Notes: generated by a model from the sequence alone, not told the origin. A stretch of 64,000 nt of DNA from Acinetobacter sp. XH1741 (GCF_041021895.1 NZ_CP157429.1:1-64000), one strand, 5' to 3'; positions 7,254 to 16,861 are shown, numbered from the stretch's first letter. Program-made: numbers and translations.

Positions 7254-8486
7254 TTACTTATTTTCAGATAGCAACCAATCGAGAGCACTCATTTTTACAA
7301 TACCATTATAATTTGCTTCAGCCCCTATCGTGTCTAAGGTAAGTAAATATTTGGGATACGAATCAGAAATTTTCTGTAATGGACGTAACTCTCGGCTGAG
7401 TGTCTCCTCATTGAGCGTTTCTAATGCCACCTGATAATAAGTTAAATTCTGTAAAGTATCGACAGCAACAAAATCAATTTCATATTCATCAACCCGCCCT
7501 ACATAGACCGTATAACCTCGTCTGACAAGCTCAAGATAAATCACATTTTCTAAGATATGACCTTGATCAGCATTAGCATCAGGCAACATAATCCGGCGCA
7601 ATCCGACATCAACTAAATAGTATTTTTCAGAGGATTGTAATAACTCACGCCCGCGTACTTTAAATTGTGCGGCACTATAAAATAACAAACTGTCCTGTAA
7701 GCCCTGAATATAGCGTTTTACTGTTTCAAATGAGATTTTAACCCCGCTTGAAACAAAGGTATTTTTAATTTTATTGATGGAAATGGGTGAGCCTGTCACG
7801 CTTGCCAAATATCTTGCGACACGCTCGAGAGAGTTAATATCAGCAGTATTCAAACGAGGAATAACATCTTTAAACATTACACTGGCATAGACCGCTTGCA
7901 AGTAATCATAGGTTTCCTGCTGACTAGTCATGGCAAGCGTATAGGGGAAACTACTGTGCGTGTACATGGCATACAAATCACGATTGGATAATTGTTGGAT
8001 GATCGGATTATTTTCAATATGCCACTGTTTAAACTCTTGGAATGACAAGGGTAAAACATGTTGCTCGATATAGCGTCCTGTGAGTAACGTCGCAAGTTCT
8101 CCACTTAGAAAGAATGCATTTGAACCTGTAATATATAAATCGATATAATCCCGAACATATAAAGAGTCGACTACTTTCTCAAAATTTGTAACATGTTGTA
8201 TTTCATCTAAAAAAACATAGTTTTTTTTACTTTTATCAACTTTGGACAATACATAATCATGTAGTTTACGGTAATCGGTGAGTTCTTCAAATTCCATAAA
8301 TTCGAAGTTGATGGCAATGATGTTTTCGGCTTGTACACCCTGTGCTTTTAGGTCTTGTTGAAACATCGCCAATAAGGTGGATTTTCCAGAGCGACGCACA
8401 CCTGAAAGTACTTTAATGACATCACGGTCTTGCCATGTATTCAGAAATTTTAAGTAGCCATCACGTCGAATATTAGCGCTTCTCAT
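7254..8486 (-). CDS. AAA-family ATPase with DUF4143 domain
   Basis: A 410-residue protein of the AAA_14 + DUF4143 type. The P-loop is at about residues 29-37 (GVRRSGKST) and the Walker B segment is YVFLDEIQHV (about 93-102); the second half carries the DUF4143 fold, including QDSLLFYS, KYYLVDVGLRR and a LENVIYLEL...DFVAV segment that resembles a nuclease-like fold. Such proteins are common on mobile and defence-related DNA, but their cellular role is not established. The gene is read in the same direction as the flanking defence remnants and starts with ATG at 8486. Confidence 0.82.
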   Translation of the reverse strand: MRSANIRRDGYLKFLNTWQDRDVIKVLSGVRRSGKSTLLAMFQQDLKAQGVQAENIIAINFEFMEFEELTDYRKLHDYVLSKVDKSKKNYVFLDEIQHVTNFEKVVDSLYVRDYIDLYITGSNAFFLSGELATLLTGRYIEQHVLPLSFQEFKQWHIENNPIIQQLSNRDLYAMYTHSSFPYTLAMTSQQETYDYLQAVYASVMFKDVIPRLNTADINSLERVARYLASVTGSPISINKIKNTFVSSGVKISFETVKRYIQGLQDSLLFYSAAQFKVRGRELLQSSEKYYLVDVGLRRIMLPDANADQGHILENVIYLELVRRGYTVYVGRVDEYEIDFVAVDTLQNLTYYQVALETLNEETLSRELRPLQKISDSYPKYLLTLDTIGAEANYNGIVKMSALDWLLSENK

Positions 8487-8735
8487 TATTTACACTTAGA
8501 ATCTAAAGTTTTAATAAATTCTATCAAATTTTAGAATGTATATGTAAATATATTTAGTTTTAAGAAAAGTTTAAAGGTTAAGTGAAACATTCAAAGCTAC
8601 TGTAGAAGCATGTAAACATGCAGATCTGATCAAAATCCAAATTCTGTCTTTTTGATTATTTTCCATGTCATGTTATTTCATTGATGCTACGAGTTAACTG
8701 CTATATAAATTAAGTGAAAAGTAAATGGAACTAAG

Positions 8736-8825
8736 ATGTTAACTAGAGTGGAACTCATTTTTGTTGTGCTGATGGTCTCAGCCTTAATCCTAATTGCTTA
8801 TGAAATGCTAAAAGGTTTATTTTAG
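8736..8825 (+). CDS. Putative 29-residue single-pass membrane peptide
   Basis: A short frame encodes MLTRVELIFVVLMVSALI followed by LIAYEMLKGLF. It has one strong hydrophobic helix with a positively charged start, as in many small bacterial membrane peptides. GGAA six nt upstream could act as a ribosome site. Nothing else links it to a function; it could be chance. Confidence 0.4.
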   Translation: MLTRVELIFVVLMVSALILIAYEMLKGLF

Positions 8826-8849
8826 AGCATCTATACAATTTTTGATCAA

Positions 8850-8880
8850 AAAAAAAGCCCACAGAGGGAATCTATGGGCG
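8850..8880 (-). terminator. Intrinsic terminator after the DUF262-HNH gene
   Basis: On the minus strand GCCCATAGATTCCCTCTGTGGGC is followed by nine T. It lies about 160 nt downstream of the HNH stop codon and is a clear Rho-independent terminator. Confidence 0.8.
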
Positions 8881-9038
8881 AAACTAAGGACCTTGACGGT
8901 CATTCAGAAACTACAGCTAGTTTCTGGTTGTGATTCTGGACTGAATTAAAAATAACCACATTGGCTGAATGTATCAAAAGTTAAATCATGTGATTAATCA
9001 TTGATACATCTGCAAAAATGAGCTCATCGCTCTGTTGA

Positions 9039-9279
9039 TTAATACAGTAATTCACCAAACAAATCCGCTCTAATCTCTTCCAGACTCAGATCTGATTTCA
9101 TTCTATTACAGATGGGATGAACCAGCAGACCATTCTCTAGAACACCTTGCCCACCTACGGCTTTGGCAATCCGATGATCCGATTCAGTAGAATCAAGATA
9201 GATCAATCCATCACAAATGAGGCAAAAGTTATGATTACCCACCAGAAAATTGTGCTTAAGCAGACTCTTGGTTAATGCC
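9039..9279 (-). pseudogene. HNH-domain 3' end of a DUF262-HNH gene split by the composite transposon
   Basis: This fragment encodes a small HNH nuclease domain: CLICDG (zinc-binding CxxC), ESDHRIAKAVGG (the conserved His), then LLVHPICNRMKSDL with the Asn of the motif. It reads to the stop at 9039. The frame is open up to the transposon edge at 9285. When the segment 9280-26675 is removed, leaving one GAAAA, it joins in frame to the fragment at 26676-28091 as ...KPKAFS-ALTKSLLKHNF. A GTG at 9242 could start a 67-residue stand-alone HNH peptide, but that looks incidental. Confidence 0.8.
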
Positions 9280-9284
9280 GAAAA
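9280..9284. repeat. Outer 5-bp direct repeat GAAAA (left)
   Basis: GAAAA directly precedes the left end of the first Tn21-like copy. The same five bases directly follow the right end of the second copy at 26676-26680. Five bp is the target duplication size of the Tn21 group, so the pair marks insertion of the whole 9285-26675 unit. Confidence 0.8.
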
Positions 9285-9317
9285 GGGGTCGTCTCAGGAA
9301 ACGGAAAATATAGCACG

Positions 9318-9926
9318 CTAAGGATTTTCACTCCGACTTCTTTTAACGATATCCAACACGGTATTTTTGCTTAGATTGACCAGCCGACCGACTTGTCGAT
9401 AAGAGTGTCCAGCAGACACCAACTCCAACACTTTAGGTGCCAGACGATCTGACTTGGTACGTTGACCAGGACGACGACCAAACACAACGCCCCGCGCTTG
9501 TGCCGCTGCTACACCAGAGCGCACACGTTCACGTAGTAAATCTCCCTCAAACTCTGCTAATGCAGACATCACAGAAGCCATGAGCTTTCCCTGAGATGTG
9601 GAAAGGTCAAACTGCAAACCTGTTTGTGCCACCAGAGATACCCCGAAATGCCCAAGATCTTGTAATGACTGTACGAGATCCACGGTGCTTCTGCCCCAGC
9701 GTGTCAATTCCGTCACCAAGATGGCATCGATTTCACGAGATTGCGCCATGGTCATCAAGTATTTTCTTTGCAATCTCTCATCCTTACTGCCTGATGCAGT
9801 TTCTTTCCAAACACCGACAACATCGTAGCCGCAACGATTGGCGTAGGCACGTAGGTCATATTCCTGTCGTTCGCAGGACTGATCGTTCGTTGATACTCGG
9901 CAATAAATGGCCGCATTCTGTCCCAA
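9318..9926 (-). CDS. tnpR: Serine resolvase of the Tn21-like transposon, copy 1
   Basis: A 202-residue small serine recombinase. The catalytic serine is in AAIYCRVSTNDQSCERQ and the conserved ELTRWGRSTVDL and SALAEFEGDLLRERV segments follow; the C-terminus has a helix-turn-helix (HSYRQVGRLVNLSKNTVLDI). It resolves cointegrates at the res site beside it. The start is TTG at 9926, chosen because AAGGAGG lies five nt upstream and the conserved N-terminus begins right after it. The sequence is of a different subtype from the classic 186-residue Tn21 resolvase, which suggests a module swap. It is identical to the copy at 26034-26642. Confidence 0.9.
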   Translation of the reverse strand: MGQNAAIYCRVSTNDQSCERQEYDLRAYANRCGYDVVGVWKETASGSKDERLQRKYLMTMAQSREIDAILVTELTRWGRSTVDLVQSLQDLGHFGVSLVAQTGLQFDLSTSQGKLMASVMSALAEFEGDLLRERVRSGVAAAQARGVVFGRRPGQRTKSDRLAPKVLELVSAGHSYRQVGRLVNLSKNTVLDIVKRSRSENP

Positions 9927-9968
9927 TTGAACCTCCTTGCGAAATTGCAGCGCAAAGCTAAGCGTGGC

Positions 9969-9986
9969 GGTACAAAATAATGTACC
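9969..9986. promoter_or_regulatory. Candidate res subsite, copy 1
   Basis: A perfect inverted repeat GGTACA-AAATAA-TGTACC lies in the 94-bp gap between tnpR and tnpA. Tn3-type transposons keep their res site there, and palindromic subsites bind resolvase. The second copy has the same site at 25974-25991. Confidence 0.6.
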
Positions 9987-10020
9987 TTTAATAGTTTAGT
10001 TTATTTGGGACTAATGAGCC

Positions 10021-12987
10021 ATGCCGCGCCATTCTATTTTGTCGTCCACGGAATTGGGAAGCCTGTTCGAAATTCCAGATGATAGAGCTTTTATGCTTCA
10101 GCATTACACTCTGAGTGATTCTGATAAATCCATAGTCCATCAACATCGAGGGGCATCCAACAAGCTAGGCTTTGCAATTCAACTTTGCTACATGCGTTAC
10201 CCTGGAGTGATATTGGGTATTAACGACGAACCATTCAAACCCTTACTTTTCATGATGGCTGCTCAACTTAGTATATCAGTGGACTGCTGGAATGATTATG
10301 GTCAGCGCGAGCAAACAAGACGAGAACATATTGCCGAATTGAAAAAAGTTTTTGGGTTCAAACTATTCACCTTGAGTGACTATCGGCAATCGGTCAATAT
10401 GATGGTGGATTTGTCCCTTCAGACAGATAAAGGTCTTATTTTAGCCACAACTCTCGTTGAAAATTTACGACAAAAATCAGTCCTTTTGCCAGCTATAAAT
10501 GCAATTGATAGTATTTGCGCAGAAGCAATCACATCTGCCAACCGCATAATTTATACTGCTTTGACGAGCTCACTTTCAGAAACTCATCGTCAAAATATAG
10601 ATGCTTTGCTGAACCGTAAAGAGGGCAGCAAACTGACAATATTGGGGTGGCTTAGACAGTCACCAGCTAAACCAAACTCAAAGTACATGCTTGAGCACAT
10701 TGAGCGGCTGAAGTGCTTACAAGCCATCGATCTACCTGAAGACATTGGAAAACACGTTCATCAAAATCGCTTACTGAAAATTGCTCGCGAAGGTGGGCAA
10801 ATGACTCCTGCTGATTTGGCCAGATTTGAATCTCAACGTCGATATGCCACTTTGGTAGCAATCGTTGTGGAGAGTATGGCCACGATCACCGACGAAATTA
10901 TTGACCTGCATGATCGCATTATTGGAAAGCTATTTGCTATCGCAAAAAATAAACACCAGCAACAATTTCAATCATCAGGTAAAGCGATCAACGACAAAGT
11001 GCGTTTGTATGGGCTTATCGGGAAAGCCTTGCTAGATGCCAAGCAAAATGGCAGTGATCCGTTTGCCGCCATCGAAACTGTTATTTCATGGGATGCTTTT
11101 GCAGCAAGTATTACTGAGGCAGAAAAACTGGCGCAACCCGAAGACTTTGATTTTTTACCACGAATTGGCGAGAGCTATGCAACTTTACGCCGTTACGCGC
11201 CAGAACTTCTTGCCATACTTAAATTGCGTGCTGCCCCAGCAGCAAAAGATATGCTTGCCGCTGTAGAGTTGCTCCGCAGCATGAATGTTGATAATACACG
11301 AAAAATCCCCTCTAATGCTCCAATAGCGTTTATCAAAAAACGGTGGGCAAGACTAGTCTTTACCGATGATGGTATTGATCGCCGCTATTACGAAATATGT
11401 GTGTTATCTGAACTTAAAAACTCGCTACGGGCTGGGGATCTCTGGGTACAAGGCTCTCGCCAATTCAAAGACTTCGATGAGTATTTAGTGACTGCTGATA
11501 AATTTAATCAGCTAAAACAGTCCAATGAGTTACCTCTAACCATTACTACTGATTGTGATCTATATTTGCAAAGTCGCCTTTCACTATTGGAGCAGAAATT
11601 AGCAATCATTAATCGCATGGCAGCGACCAACGATTTGCCTGATGCGATGATCAATCAATCTGGTCTAAAAATAACACCTCTCGATGCCGTGGCTCCTGAT
11701 ACAGCCCAAACTTTAATTGACCAAACAGCAATGCTGTTACCACATATCAAGATCACCGAATTATTAATGGAGGTCGATGAATGGACAGGCTTTACTCGAC
11801 ACTTCACTCATTTGAAAACGGATGACACTGCGAAGGATAAAGCGTTATTGCTCACGACCATACTGGCTGATGCAATTAATTTAGGGCTGACGAAAATGGC
11901 CGAATCATGTCCTGGTACAACTTATGCCAAACTCTCATGGCTACAGGCTTGGCATATCCGTGATGAAACTTATTCAACGGCATTGGCCGAATTGGTGAAT
12001 GCTCAATTGAAACAACCTTTCGCTGAAAACTGGGGAGATGGCACTACCTCCTCATCAGATGGCCAACGCTTCCGCGCAGGTGGCAGAGCTGAAAGTACAG
12101 GACATATCAATCCAAAATATGGCGCAGAGCCTGGAAGGTTATTTTATACACACATTTCTGATCAATACGCACCATTTAGCAGTAAGCTGATCAATGTGGG
12201 CGTTCGTGATTCAACCTATGTTCTTGATGGGCTGCTGTATCACGAGTCTGATTTACGCATCGAGGAACACTACACCGATACGGCTGGATTCACCGACCAT
12301 GTTTTTGCACTCATGCACATGCTAGGGTTTCGATTTGCACCACGAATTCGTGATCTGGGCGATACGAAACTCTATATTCCAAAGTCAGACATAGACTATG
12401 CCGCACTTAAACCCATGATTGGCGGCACACTGAATATCAAACAGATTCGTACTCATTGGGACGATATTTTGCGTCTGGCCGCATCAATCAAGCAAGGGAC
12501 TGTCACAGCGTCGCTAATGCTACGTAAACTCGGTAGTTATCCACGACAGAATGGTTTGGCATTGGCATTACGAGAGCTGGGGCGTATTGAGCGCACACTG
12601 TTTATCTTGGATTGGTTGCAAAGCGTAGAACTACGCCGTCGGGTTCAAGCTGGATTAAATAAAGGTGAAGCCCGTAATGCATTAGCGCGCGCCGTTTTCT
12701 TTTATCGATTGGGTGAGATTCGAGATCGAAGCTTTGAGCAACAGCGTTATCGAGCCAGTGGCTTGAATCTAGTGACCGCCGCCATTGTATTGTGGAACAC
12801 GGTTTATTTAGAGAGAGCGACTAACGCCCTACGAGGGCATGGTCGCACAGTCGATGATACCTTGCTGCAATATCTGTCACCGCTGGGGTGGGAGCACATC
12901 AATTTAACTGGGGATTATCTATGGCGAAGCAAAGCCAAGATAGGTGGTGGAAAATTTAGGCCATTGCGCGCAATTGAAAAACCTTAG
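10021..12987 (+). CDS. tnpA: Tn3-superfamily (Tn21 group) transposase, copy 1
   Basis: A 988-residue DDE transposase, exactly the length of Tn21 TnpA. The start [20 protein letters not shown] and the segment [20 protein letters not shown] are characteristic of the group. The C-terminal catalytic half includes [34 protein letters not shown] and the late [17 protein letters not shown] segment. The enzyme carries out replicative transposition and makes a 5-bp target duplication. The frame is intact. It starts with ATG at 10021 and stops within the right terminal repeat region. Confidence 0.95.
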   Translation: MPRHSILSSTELGSLFEIPDDRAFMLQHYTLSDSDKSIVHQHRGASNKLGFAIQLCYMRYPGVILGINDEPFKPLLFMMAAQLSISVDCWNDYGQREQTRREHIAELKKVFGFKLFTLSDYRQSVNMMVDLSLQTDKGLILATTLVENLRQKSVLLPAINAIDSICAEAITSANRIIYTALTSSLSETHRQNIDALLNRKEGSKLTILGWLRQSPAKPNSKYMLEHIERLKCLQAIDLPEDIGKHVHQNRLLKIAREGGQMTPADLARFESQRRYATLVAIVVESMATITDEIIDLHDRIIGKLFAIAKNKHQQQFQSSGKAINDKVRLYGLIGKALLDAKQNGSDPFAAIETVISWDAFAASITEAEKLAQPEDFDFLPRIGESYATLRRYAPELLAILKLRAAPAAKDMLAAVELLRSMNVDNTRKIPSNAPIAFIKKRWARLVFTDDGIDRRYYEICVLSELKNSLRAGDLWVQGSRQFKDFDEYLVTADKFNQLKQSNELPLTITTDCDLYLQSRLSLLEQKLAIINRMAATNDLPDAMINQSGLKITPLDAVAPDTAQTLIDQTAMLLPHIKITELLMEVDEWTGFTRHFTHLKTDDTAKDKALLLTTILADAINLGLTKMAESCPGTTYAKLSWLQAWHIRDETYSTALAELVNAQLKQPFAENWGDGTTSSSDGQRFRAGGRAESTGHINPKYGAEPGRLFYTHISDQYAPFSSKLINVGVRDSTYVLDGLLYHESDLRIEEHYTDTAGFTDHVFALMHMLGFRFAPRIRDLGDTKLYIPKSDIDYAALKPMIGGTLNIKQIRTHWDDILRLAASIKQGTVTASLMLRKLGSYPRQNGLALALRELGRIERTLFILDWLQSVELRRRVQAGLNKGEARNALARAVFFYRLGEIRDRSFEQQRYRASGLNLVTAAIVLWNTVYLERATNALRGHGRTVDDTLLQYLSPLGWEHINLTGDYLWRSKAKIGGGKFRPLRAIEKP

Positions 12988-13020
12988 CGTGCTATATTTT
13001 CCGTTTCCTGAGACGACCCC

Positions 13021-13161
13021 TACAAGGGCCGTAAGCCGTCACTGACTCCTGAACAAGTGGCTCTGCTGCATCAACGTCTTGAATCTGGCGACTACAAAAC
13101 CAAGCGAGCATTGGCGAAGGAGTTTGGGATTTCTGCGCCAACGCTGTATCGGTATCAGTAG
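13021..13161 (+). pseudogene. C-terminal remnant of a different serine resolvase
   Basis: Directly after the transposon end the frame reads YKGRKPSLTPEQVALLHQRL, then ESGDYKTKRALAKEFGISAP and TLYRYQ before a stop. This is the DNA-binding tail of a Tn3-type resolvase or invertase, unlike the resolvases of the two Tn21-like copies. The catalytic domain is gone, cut off by the transposon. It shows that another transposon lay here earlier. Confidence 0.75.
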
Positions 13162-13252
13162 TAGTTCCAGCTATTTGATATTATTTGTCTATCTATTGAA
13201 AATTTTTCTGAGTAAAACAGGGTCGGCATCCTGAACTGAGCTTGCTCCAATT

Positions 13253-13672
13253 TTATTTGCTGCTAACCGTAAACAGGAATCGACCGATACAAACCAACTT
13301 GCCATCAAGTAGTAACTGAACCGATACTGTCGTAATGCGCCGACCCGCACGAACAATACTGGGGACTGCCTGTAACGTACCTATAAATGCTGGCCGCAGG
13401 TAATCAAAGGTCATCGTGGAGCATAAGGGCAGCTCATTATCACCACGCTGACGGGCAAGATAGGCGGCGGCGGCCACTTCACCAAAACTCGCGAGAATGC
13501 CGCCATGAAACGTGCCAATCATCGGGTTGCCGATATGCGAATCACGAAAGTCCATAAAGTACTGTATTTCTCCATGTTGCATTTCCTCACGAAAACCTAG
13601 AAAATCGACAAAAGGCTCGTCACACAATTTTAGTGGGGGTGTTTCCGCGCTCATCTGATTTACTATACTCAT
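13253..13672 (-). CDS. PaaI-like hotdog thioesterase (second of the pair)
   Basis: A 139-residue hotdog-fold protein of the PaaI/YbgC thioesterase class, which hydrolyse acyl-CoA esters. The family core is visible in GNPMIGTFHGGILASFGEVA (the HGG motif with the helix following it), then STMTFDYLRPAFIGTLQA and VRAGRRITTVSVQL. The ATG at 13672 is one base after the stop of the upstream thioesterase gene, so the two are translationally linked. A longer frame to 13816 overlaps the upstream gene and is unlikely. It is the last gene of the operon 15801-13253. The substrate is unknown; fatty acyl-CoA would fit the alkane context. Confidence 0.8.
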   Translation of the reverse strand: MSIVNQMSAETPPLKLCDEPFVDFLGFREEMQHGEIQYFMDFRDSHIGNPMIGTFHGGILASFGEVAAAAYLARQRGDNELPLCSTMTFDYLRPAFIGTLQAVPSIVRAGRRITTVSVQLLLDGKLVCIGRFLFTVSSK

Positions 13673-13673
13673 A

Positions 13674-14138
13674 TCACTCGCCTCGCGCTTCATTGCTGTC
13701 AAAAGAGGGTCCCATCGTGCCGATTGCGAAAGAACCAGTGACAGTAGCCAGTAGCTCACCACTGTCTTCTGCAACCGCTCGGCCCGTGATAAAGGCCACC
13801 GTATCGGTTCTACCAATGCAATCCACTATCGCCTTTAAACCTACCGCAGAGGGAATACGTCGCAAAAAATCGACACGCAAATCAATAGTGGCAATCGGCT
13901 CTAACGACCGCAATGACGAAAAAATAGATAAGCCGCAAGTCGTATCCAGCAGCGTCACCAAAGCCCCTCGATGCAGTGAGCCTTTACGGTCAGAGAGTTG
14001 CTCAGAGAAGGGCATCGTCATCTCGGCATGACCATCGCTCACTGCACCAACACTAATATTGAACATATTGAATAAAGGGTGATTAGTACCAAAAAACGCC
14101 TTAGCCATGGTCAGGTGTGCCGTGTTATTACTGTCCAT
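13674..14138 (-). CDS. PaaI-like hotdog thioesterase (first of the pair)
   Basis: A 154-residue hotdog protein with the family signature DRKGSLHRGALVTLLDTTCG (HxG followed by the Asp/Thr helix) and TIDLRVDFLRRIPSAVGLKA. It probably hydrolyses an acyl-CoA. The ATG at 14138 has GGGAG nine nt upstream; an in-frame TTG at 14198 overlaps the preceding gene and is less likely. It is 30 percent or so similar in layout to the next gene, and the pair may form a heteromer or act in sequence; that is inference. Confidence 0.8.
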   Translation of the reverse strand: MDSNNTAHLTMAKAFFGTNHPLFNMFNISVGAVSDGHAEMTMPFSEQLSDRKGSLHRGALVTLLDTTCGLSIFSSLRSLEPIATIDLRVDFLRRIPSAVGLKAIVDCIGRTDTVAFITGRAVAEDSGELLATVTGSFAIGTMGPSFDSNEARGE

Positions 14139-14194
14139 TTTTGAACTCCCGCCATTGCTGGCTGATTTTATTGCGAAAAAATTAGCGGCACGTC

Positions 14195-15166
14195 TCAAAG
14201 TGCAAGGGCGGCATCTGTATAATTACGTTCGGCCTGCATCACCGCCACAATGGCCTCTTCAATGGCGGCATATGGAAAGTTTGTGCTTTCCGAGGCAGAC
14301 TTCAAACACATGGCTAATGCCGTCCATGCTTTTTCGCAAGCCCTCATTAACAGGGGCAGTCGATATTGCTGTACACTTGCGTCATAGTGAACCGCTTCAT
14401 CAAGGAATTCAGCGTACATTTTGCGGAAGCCGCCGCCACCTGTGCCACGCTTTTCAATAATTTGGTAGGCAAATCGGGTCGTCCAGTGCCAATCGCCTGT
14501 GGCTCCCCAACGACTCAGTTCGGCCAGCCATGTTTCCAGTGCCGATATGCCACTCACAGCTAATGACTTGGCGTTGTCATGGATGACACCGGTAATCATC
14601 TCGGGGGTAATTTCGCCTTGAAACGCGGTGGGCGTGAACATATTGCCATAGTGAATAAATGGGGGCTGTGTAGAAAAACGTGCGCGGGTCAGTGCCTCTC
14701 GCGTCACCGACAAAACACTCGGACGCTCGGTATCGGTGACAAATACCGCACCTGTCTCTGGATTTCTCGACCAAGCGGCTATGGCGTGACCGGGAAAGTG
14801 CGTGCTGCTGTTGAAGTAAGGTAAATAAAAAATATCCGTCAGCAACAGGGTGGGGTGACCCGCATCCAAACATTTCTCCAGCGCGGTGGCTGCCGATTCG
14901 GGTGACTCGAAGGTTTGCCACTCAAAGGGTATACCGATACTTTCAAATACGCGCGCTTCAAACCCCAAAGACCGCACATGCACTAAAAATGGCACAGGGG
15001 CGTCAGCCATTTCCAAATAGGTCACGCCAAGCCCTGAGCCTAATCCAAAGCACATGGCCTCGGAAATATTCAGCCCATTAAACTCGAGCAAATCACGAAT
15101 TGCGGAGCTGCCACAATGCCTCCCGATGGCGTGCGTGATACGGGATGGAGTCTTATAGTTGGTCAC
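14195..15166 (-). CDS. BtrH N-terminal/DUF4872-type protein
   Basis: A 323-residue protein resembling the BtrH_N plus DUF4872 architecture: IGRHCGSSAIRDLLEFNGL near the N-terminus, then AMCFGLGSGLGVTYL, and a GHAIAAW segment around residue 128. BtrH is an acyltransferase that moves an acyl group from a carrier protein in butirosin synthesis, with Cys and His in these positions; related proteins occur in many operons of unknown product. Here the first Cys (residue 18) and the later His (in FPGHAIAAW) are kept. The start overlaps the stop of the TetR gene by 4 bp (ATGA). The substrate is not predictable. Confidence 0.7.
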   Translation of the reverse strand: MTNYKTPSRITHAIGRHCGSSAIRDLLEFNGLNISEAMCFGLGSGLGVTYLEMADAPVPFLVHVRSLGFEARVFESIGIPFEWQTFESPESAATALEKCLDAGHPTLLLTDIFYLPYFNSSTHFPGHAIAAWSRNPETGAVFVTDTERPSVLSVTREALTRARFSTQPPFIHYGNMFTPTAFQGEITPEMITGVIHDNAKSLAVSGISALETWLAELSRWGATGDWHWTTRFAYQIIEKRGTGGGGFRKMYAEFLDEAVHYDASVQQYRLPLLMRACEKAWTALAMCLKSASESTNFPYAAIEEAIVAVMQAERNYTDAALAL

Positions 15167-15801
15167 AGGTTTTTTGCCTCTTCGTGAAAATCTGGATTAA
15201 GGATGCCTCTTGTCATCATCTGCCATATCGCATCCGCGATCTGTTCAAGATTGTACTTACCATTTTCTTTATACCAAGTGGCAGCCCAGTTTATTGCTCC
15301 TAGCCCAATCAGTCTTAACAGATCTGCATCCACATCGTTTCGGATACAACCATAAGACTGCAGATCATCAAGAATTGTCTGCCAATATCGCTCGTATCTG
15401 TCTCTCTCAGCAATAATCTGCTCACGTGCGACTCCATGTACCGAGCGCCACTCAAACAACAACACATAAACCATATCGTCACCCGACATAAGGATATCGA
15501 CATGTGTCTGCAGTGCCGATTGCATTTTTTTGAGTGGATCTTGAATCGCGGAAGTCGCCTCAACAATCCTGTAAATAGTTCTCTCAATAGCAAGCCGCAT
15601 CATATCAACCAAAATATCGTCTTTACTACGATAGCGGTAATGCAGACTGCCTGGAAGAATACCACAAGCACTGGCAATTTCTCGCACACTGGTACGCTCA
15701 AAACCCTTTTCTCGAAACAGCTTGGCAGAAGCGGCTAATACTCTCTCGCGGTCAGCAACTTCGACTCGCGTAGATTCACTACTCAACATAGTTTGACTCA
15801 T
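15163..15801 (-). CDS. TetR-family transcriptional regulator
   Basis: A 212-residue repressor-type protein. The DNA-binding domain covers residues 15-65 (ERVLAASAKLFREKGFERTS, VREIASACGILPGSLHYRYR, SKDDILVDMM); the ligand domain follows and resembles that of KstR2-like lipid regulators. It is the first gene of an operon with the BtrH-like and thioesterase genes (4-bp overlap downstream). A perfect palindrome 25 bp upstream (15826-15847) is the likely operator, so it probably represses its own operon. An acyl-CoA or fatty acid ligand is plausible but not shown. Confidence 0.88.
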   Translation of the reverse strand: MSQTMLSSESTRVEVADRERVLAASAKLFREKGFERTSVREIASACGILPGSLHYRYRSKDDILVDMMRLAIERTIYRIVEATSAIQDPLKKMQSALQTHVDILMSGDDMVYVLLFEWRSVHGVAREQIIAERDRYERYWQTILDDLQSYGCIRNDVDADLLRLIGLGAINWAATWYKENGKYNLEQIADAIWQMMTRGILNPDFHEEAKNL

Positions 15802-15825
15802 AACATTATATCAATAAGACAGGTT

Positions 15826-15847
15826 ACTCGACTTGGTCAAGTCGAGT
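15826..15847. promoter_or_regulatory. Palindromic operator upstream of the TetR operon
   Basis: ACTCGACTTG-GT-CAAGTCGAGT is a perfect 10-bp inverted repeat with a 2-nt centre, placed 25 bp before the TetR start. It is followed by a further partial half-site (CGAGTC). TetR regulators commonly bind such sites to repress themselves. Confidence 0.7.
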
Positions 15848-15872
15848 CGAGTCTTTCACGGTCTCTCCTGAT

Positions 15873-16742
15873 CTATACAGCTTTTGCAATGGGGACATTA
15901 AAAACAATTCGTGACGCTTCCATAGGGTCTTGATGCTTATCATATTCAGCCAGCCAAGAATTAACCTTTTCTGGGATTTCGGTGTCGCTAGGATGGAAAC
16001 CTGGCTTAAACCAGTCCAGATAGCGTGGAATAAGTCTGGTAATCAGGCCACGTGGTCCATAGAGGCGATAAAATCCCTTAGCAAGCACCAATGGCTGACC
16101 TTGTAGTTTGTCAATTTTCAACATATGCCAAAGAACTGAGCCAACCACCGCATGTACCAGTAGCGTTCCGATAATCAAAGCAGATGCGCGGGTGAAATAC
16201 CCCCCACCTGCCGCTGTTTCGTAAACATCAAAGGCTACTGTTTTGTGTTCGACTTCTTCTACCCCATGCCACATGAACATGGCACGCATTGCGGGATGAG
16301 CATTCTTGAACATCTCACCCTCACCCTCCATAGCACCCTCGCCTAGTACAGCAGTAATATGTTCAAAGGCAGCTGTCATGGCCAACAGATACTTGGCGGG
16401 CAGGTGTTTTTGGGAGAGCCGAATAAATAATTTGAATCTTGCGATGACCTTTTCGACATGAATGCCTTGCGACTGCATCACCGCATTATACTGGTCATGC
16501 ACAATGCCATGTTGCGCTTCTTGGCGAAAAAAGTTTTTGATATCTTCTCTCAGTTTAGGATCTGTGACCAGATCCTGATAGTTACGCACCGACTGAATAA
16601 AAAAACGCTCTCCATCGGGGAAGTGAATAGAAAGTGCATCAAAGAAGCGTGTTAACACCGGGTCACCGTCGTTCCAAAAAACTGGAACATCACTTAAATC
16701 AAACCGCGGCTTACGTGGCTGGATATTGATCATATGAGTCAT
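15873..16742 (-). CDS. PF10118-type metal-dependent hydrolase
   Basis: A 289-residue protein of the family annotated as predicted metal-dependent hydrolase (PF10118). The helical core has a ferritin-like set of metal-ligand candidates: FFRQEAQHGIVHDQYN, AAFEHITAVLGEG and HGVEEVEHKTVAFDVY. A hydrophobic segment lies at about residues 175-195. Members often sit beside alkane or fatty acid genes, but the reaction is not established. The ATG at 16742 has AAGGAA upstream. Two palindromes 120-170 bp upstream probably control it, separately from the neighbouring TetR operon. Confidence 0.72.
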   Translation of the reverse strand: MTHMINIQPRKPRFDLSDVPVFWNDGDPVLTRFFDALSIHFPDGERFFIQSVRNYQDLVTDPKLREDIKNFFRQEAQHGIVHDQYNAVMQSQGIHVEKVIARFKLFIRLSQKHLPAKYLLAMTAAFEHITAVLGEGAMEGEGEMFKNAHPAMRAMFMWHGVEEVEHKTVAFDVYETAAGGGYFTRASALIIGTLLVHAVVGSVLWHMLKIDKLQGQPLVLAKGFYRLYGPRGLITRLIPRYLDWFKPGFHPSDTEIPEKVNSWLAEYDKHQDPMEASRIVFNVPIAKAV

Positions 16743-16861
16743 GGCGAGAGTTTCCTTGTAAAGGCATCGAATGTCTGTAAACCTGCTATCACATTTGACC
16801 TTGAGCAATATTTTTCACCTTGGTCAGGCACAGCAAATATCACACAAGAATTCAACGGGTA

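Larger units (their letters stand above)
9285..13020 (+). mobile_element. Tn21-like transposon, copy 1
   Basis: Terminal repeats of about 39 bp start GGGGTCGTCTCAGGAAAC at 9285 and end with the reverse complement at 13020. They match the Tn21-type repeat apart from a few bases. The transposase gene runs rightwards and the resolvase gene leftwards, with a short res region between them. The flanking pentamers GAAAA and TACAA differ, so this copy did not insert alone here. Confidence 0.9.

Noticed and set aside
9039..9242. Stand-alone 67-residue HNH protein
   Set aside because: The frame continues upstream to the transposon edge and joins in frame to the DUF262 part, so it is a gene fragment and not a small gene.
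14107..14921. Several long open frames antisense to or overlapping the BtrH-like and thioesterase genes
   Set aside because: They are shadows in GC-rich DNA with no ribosome sites or recognisable domains.
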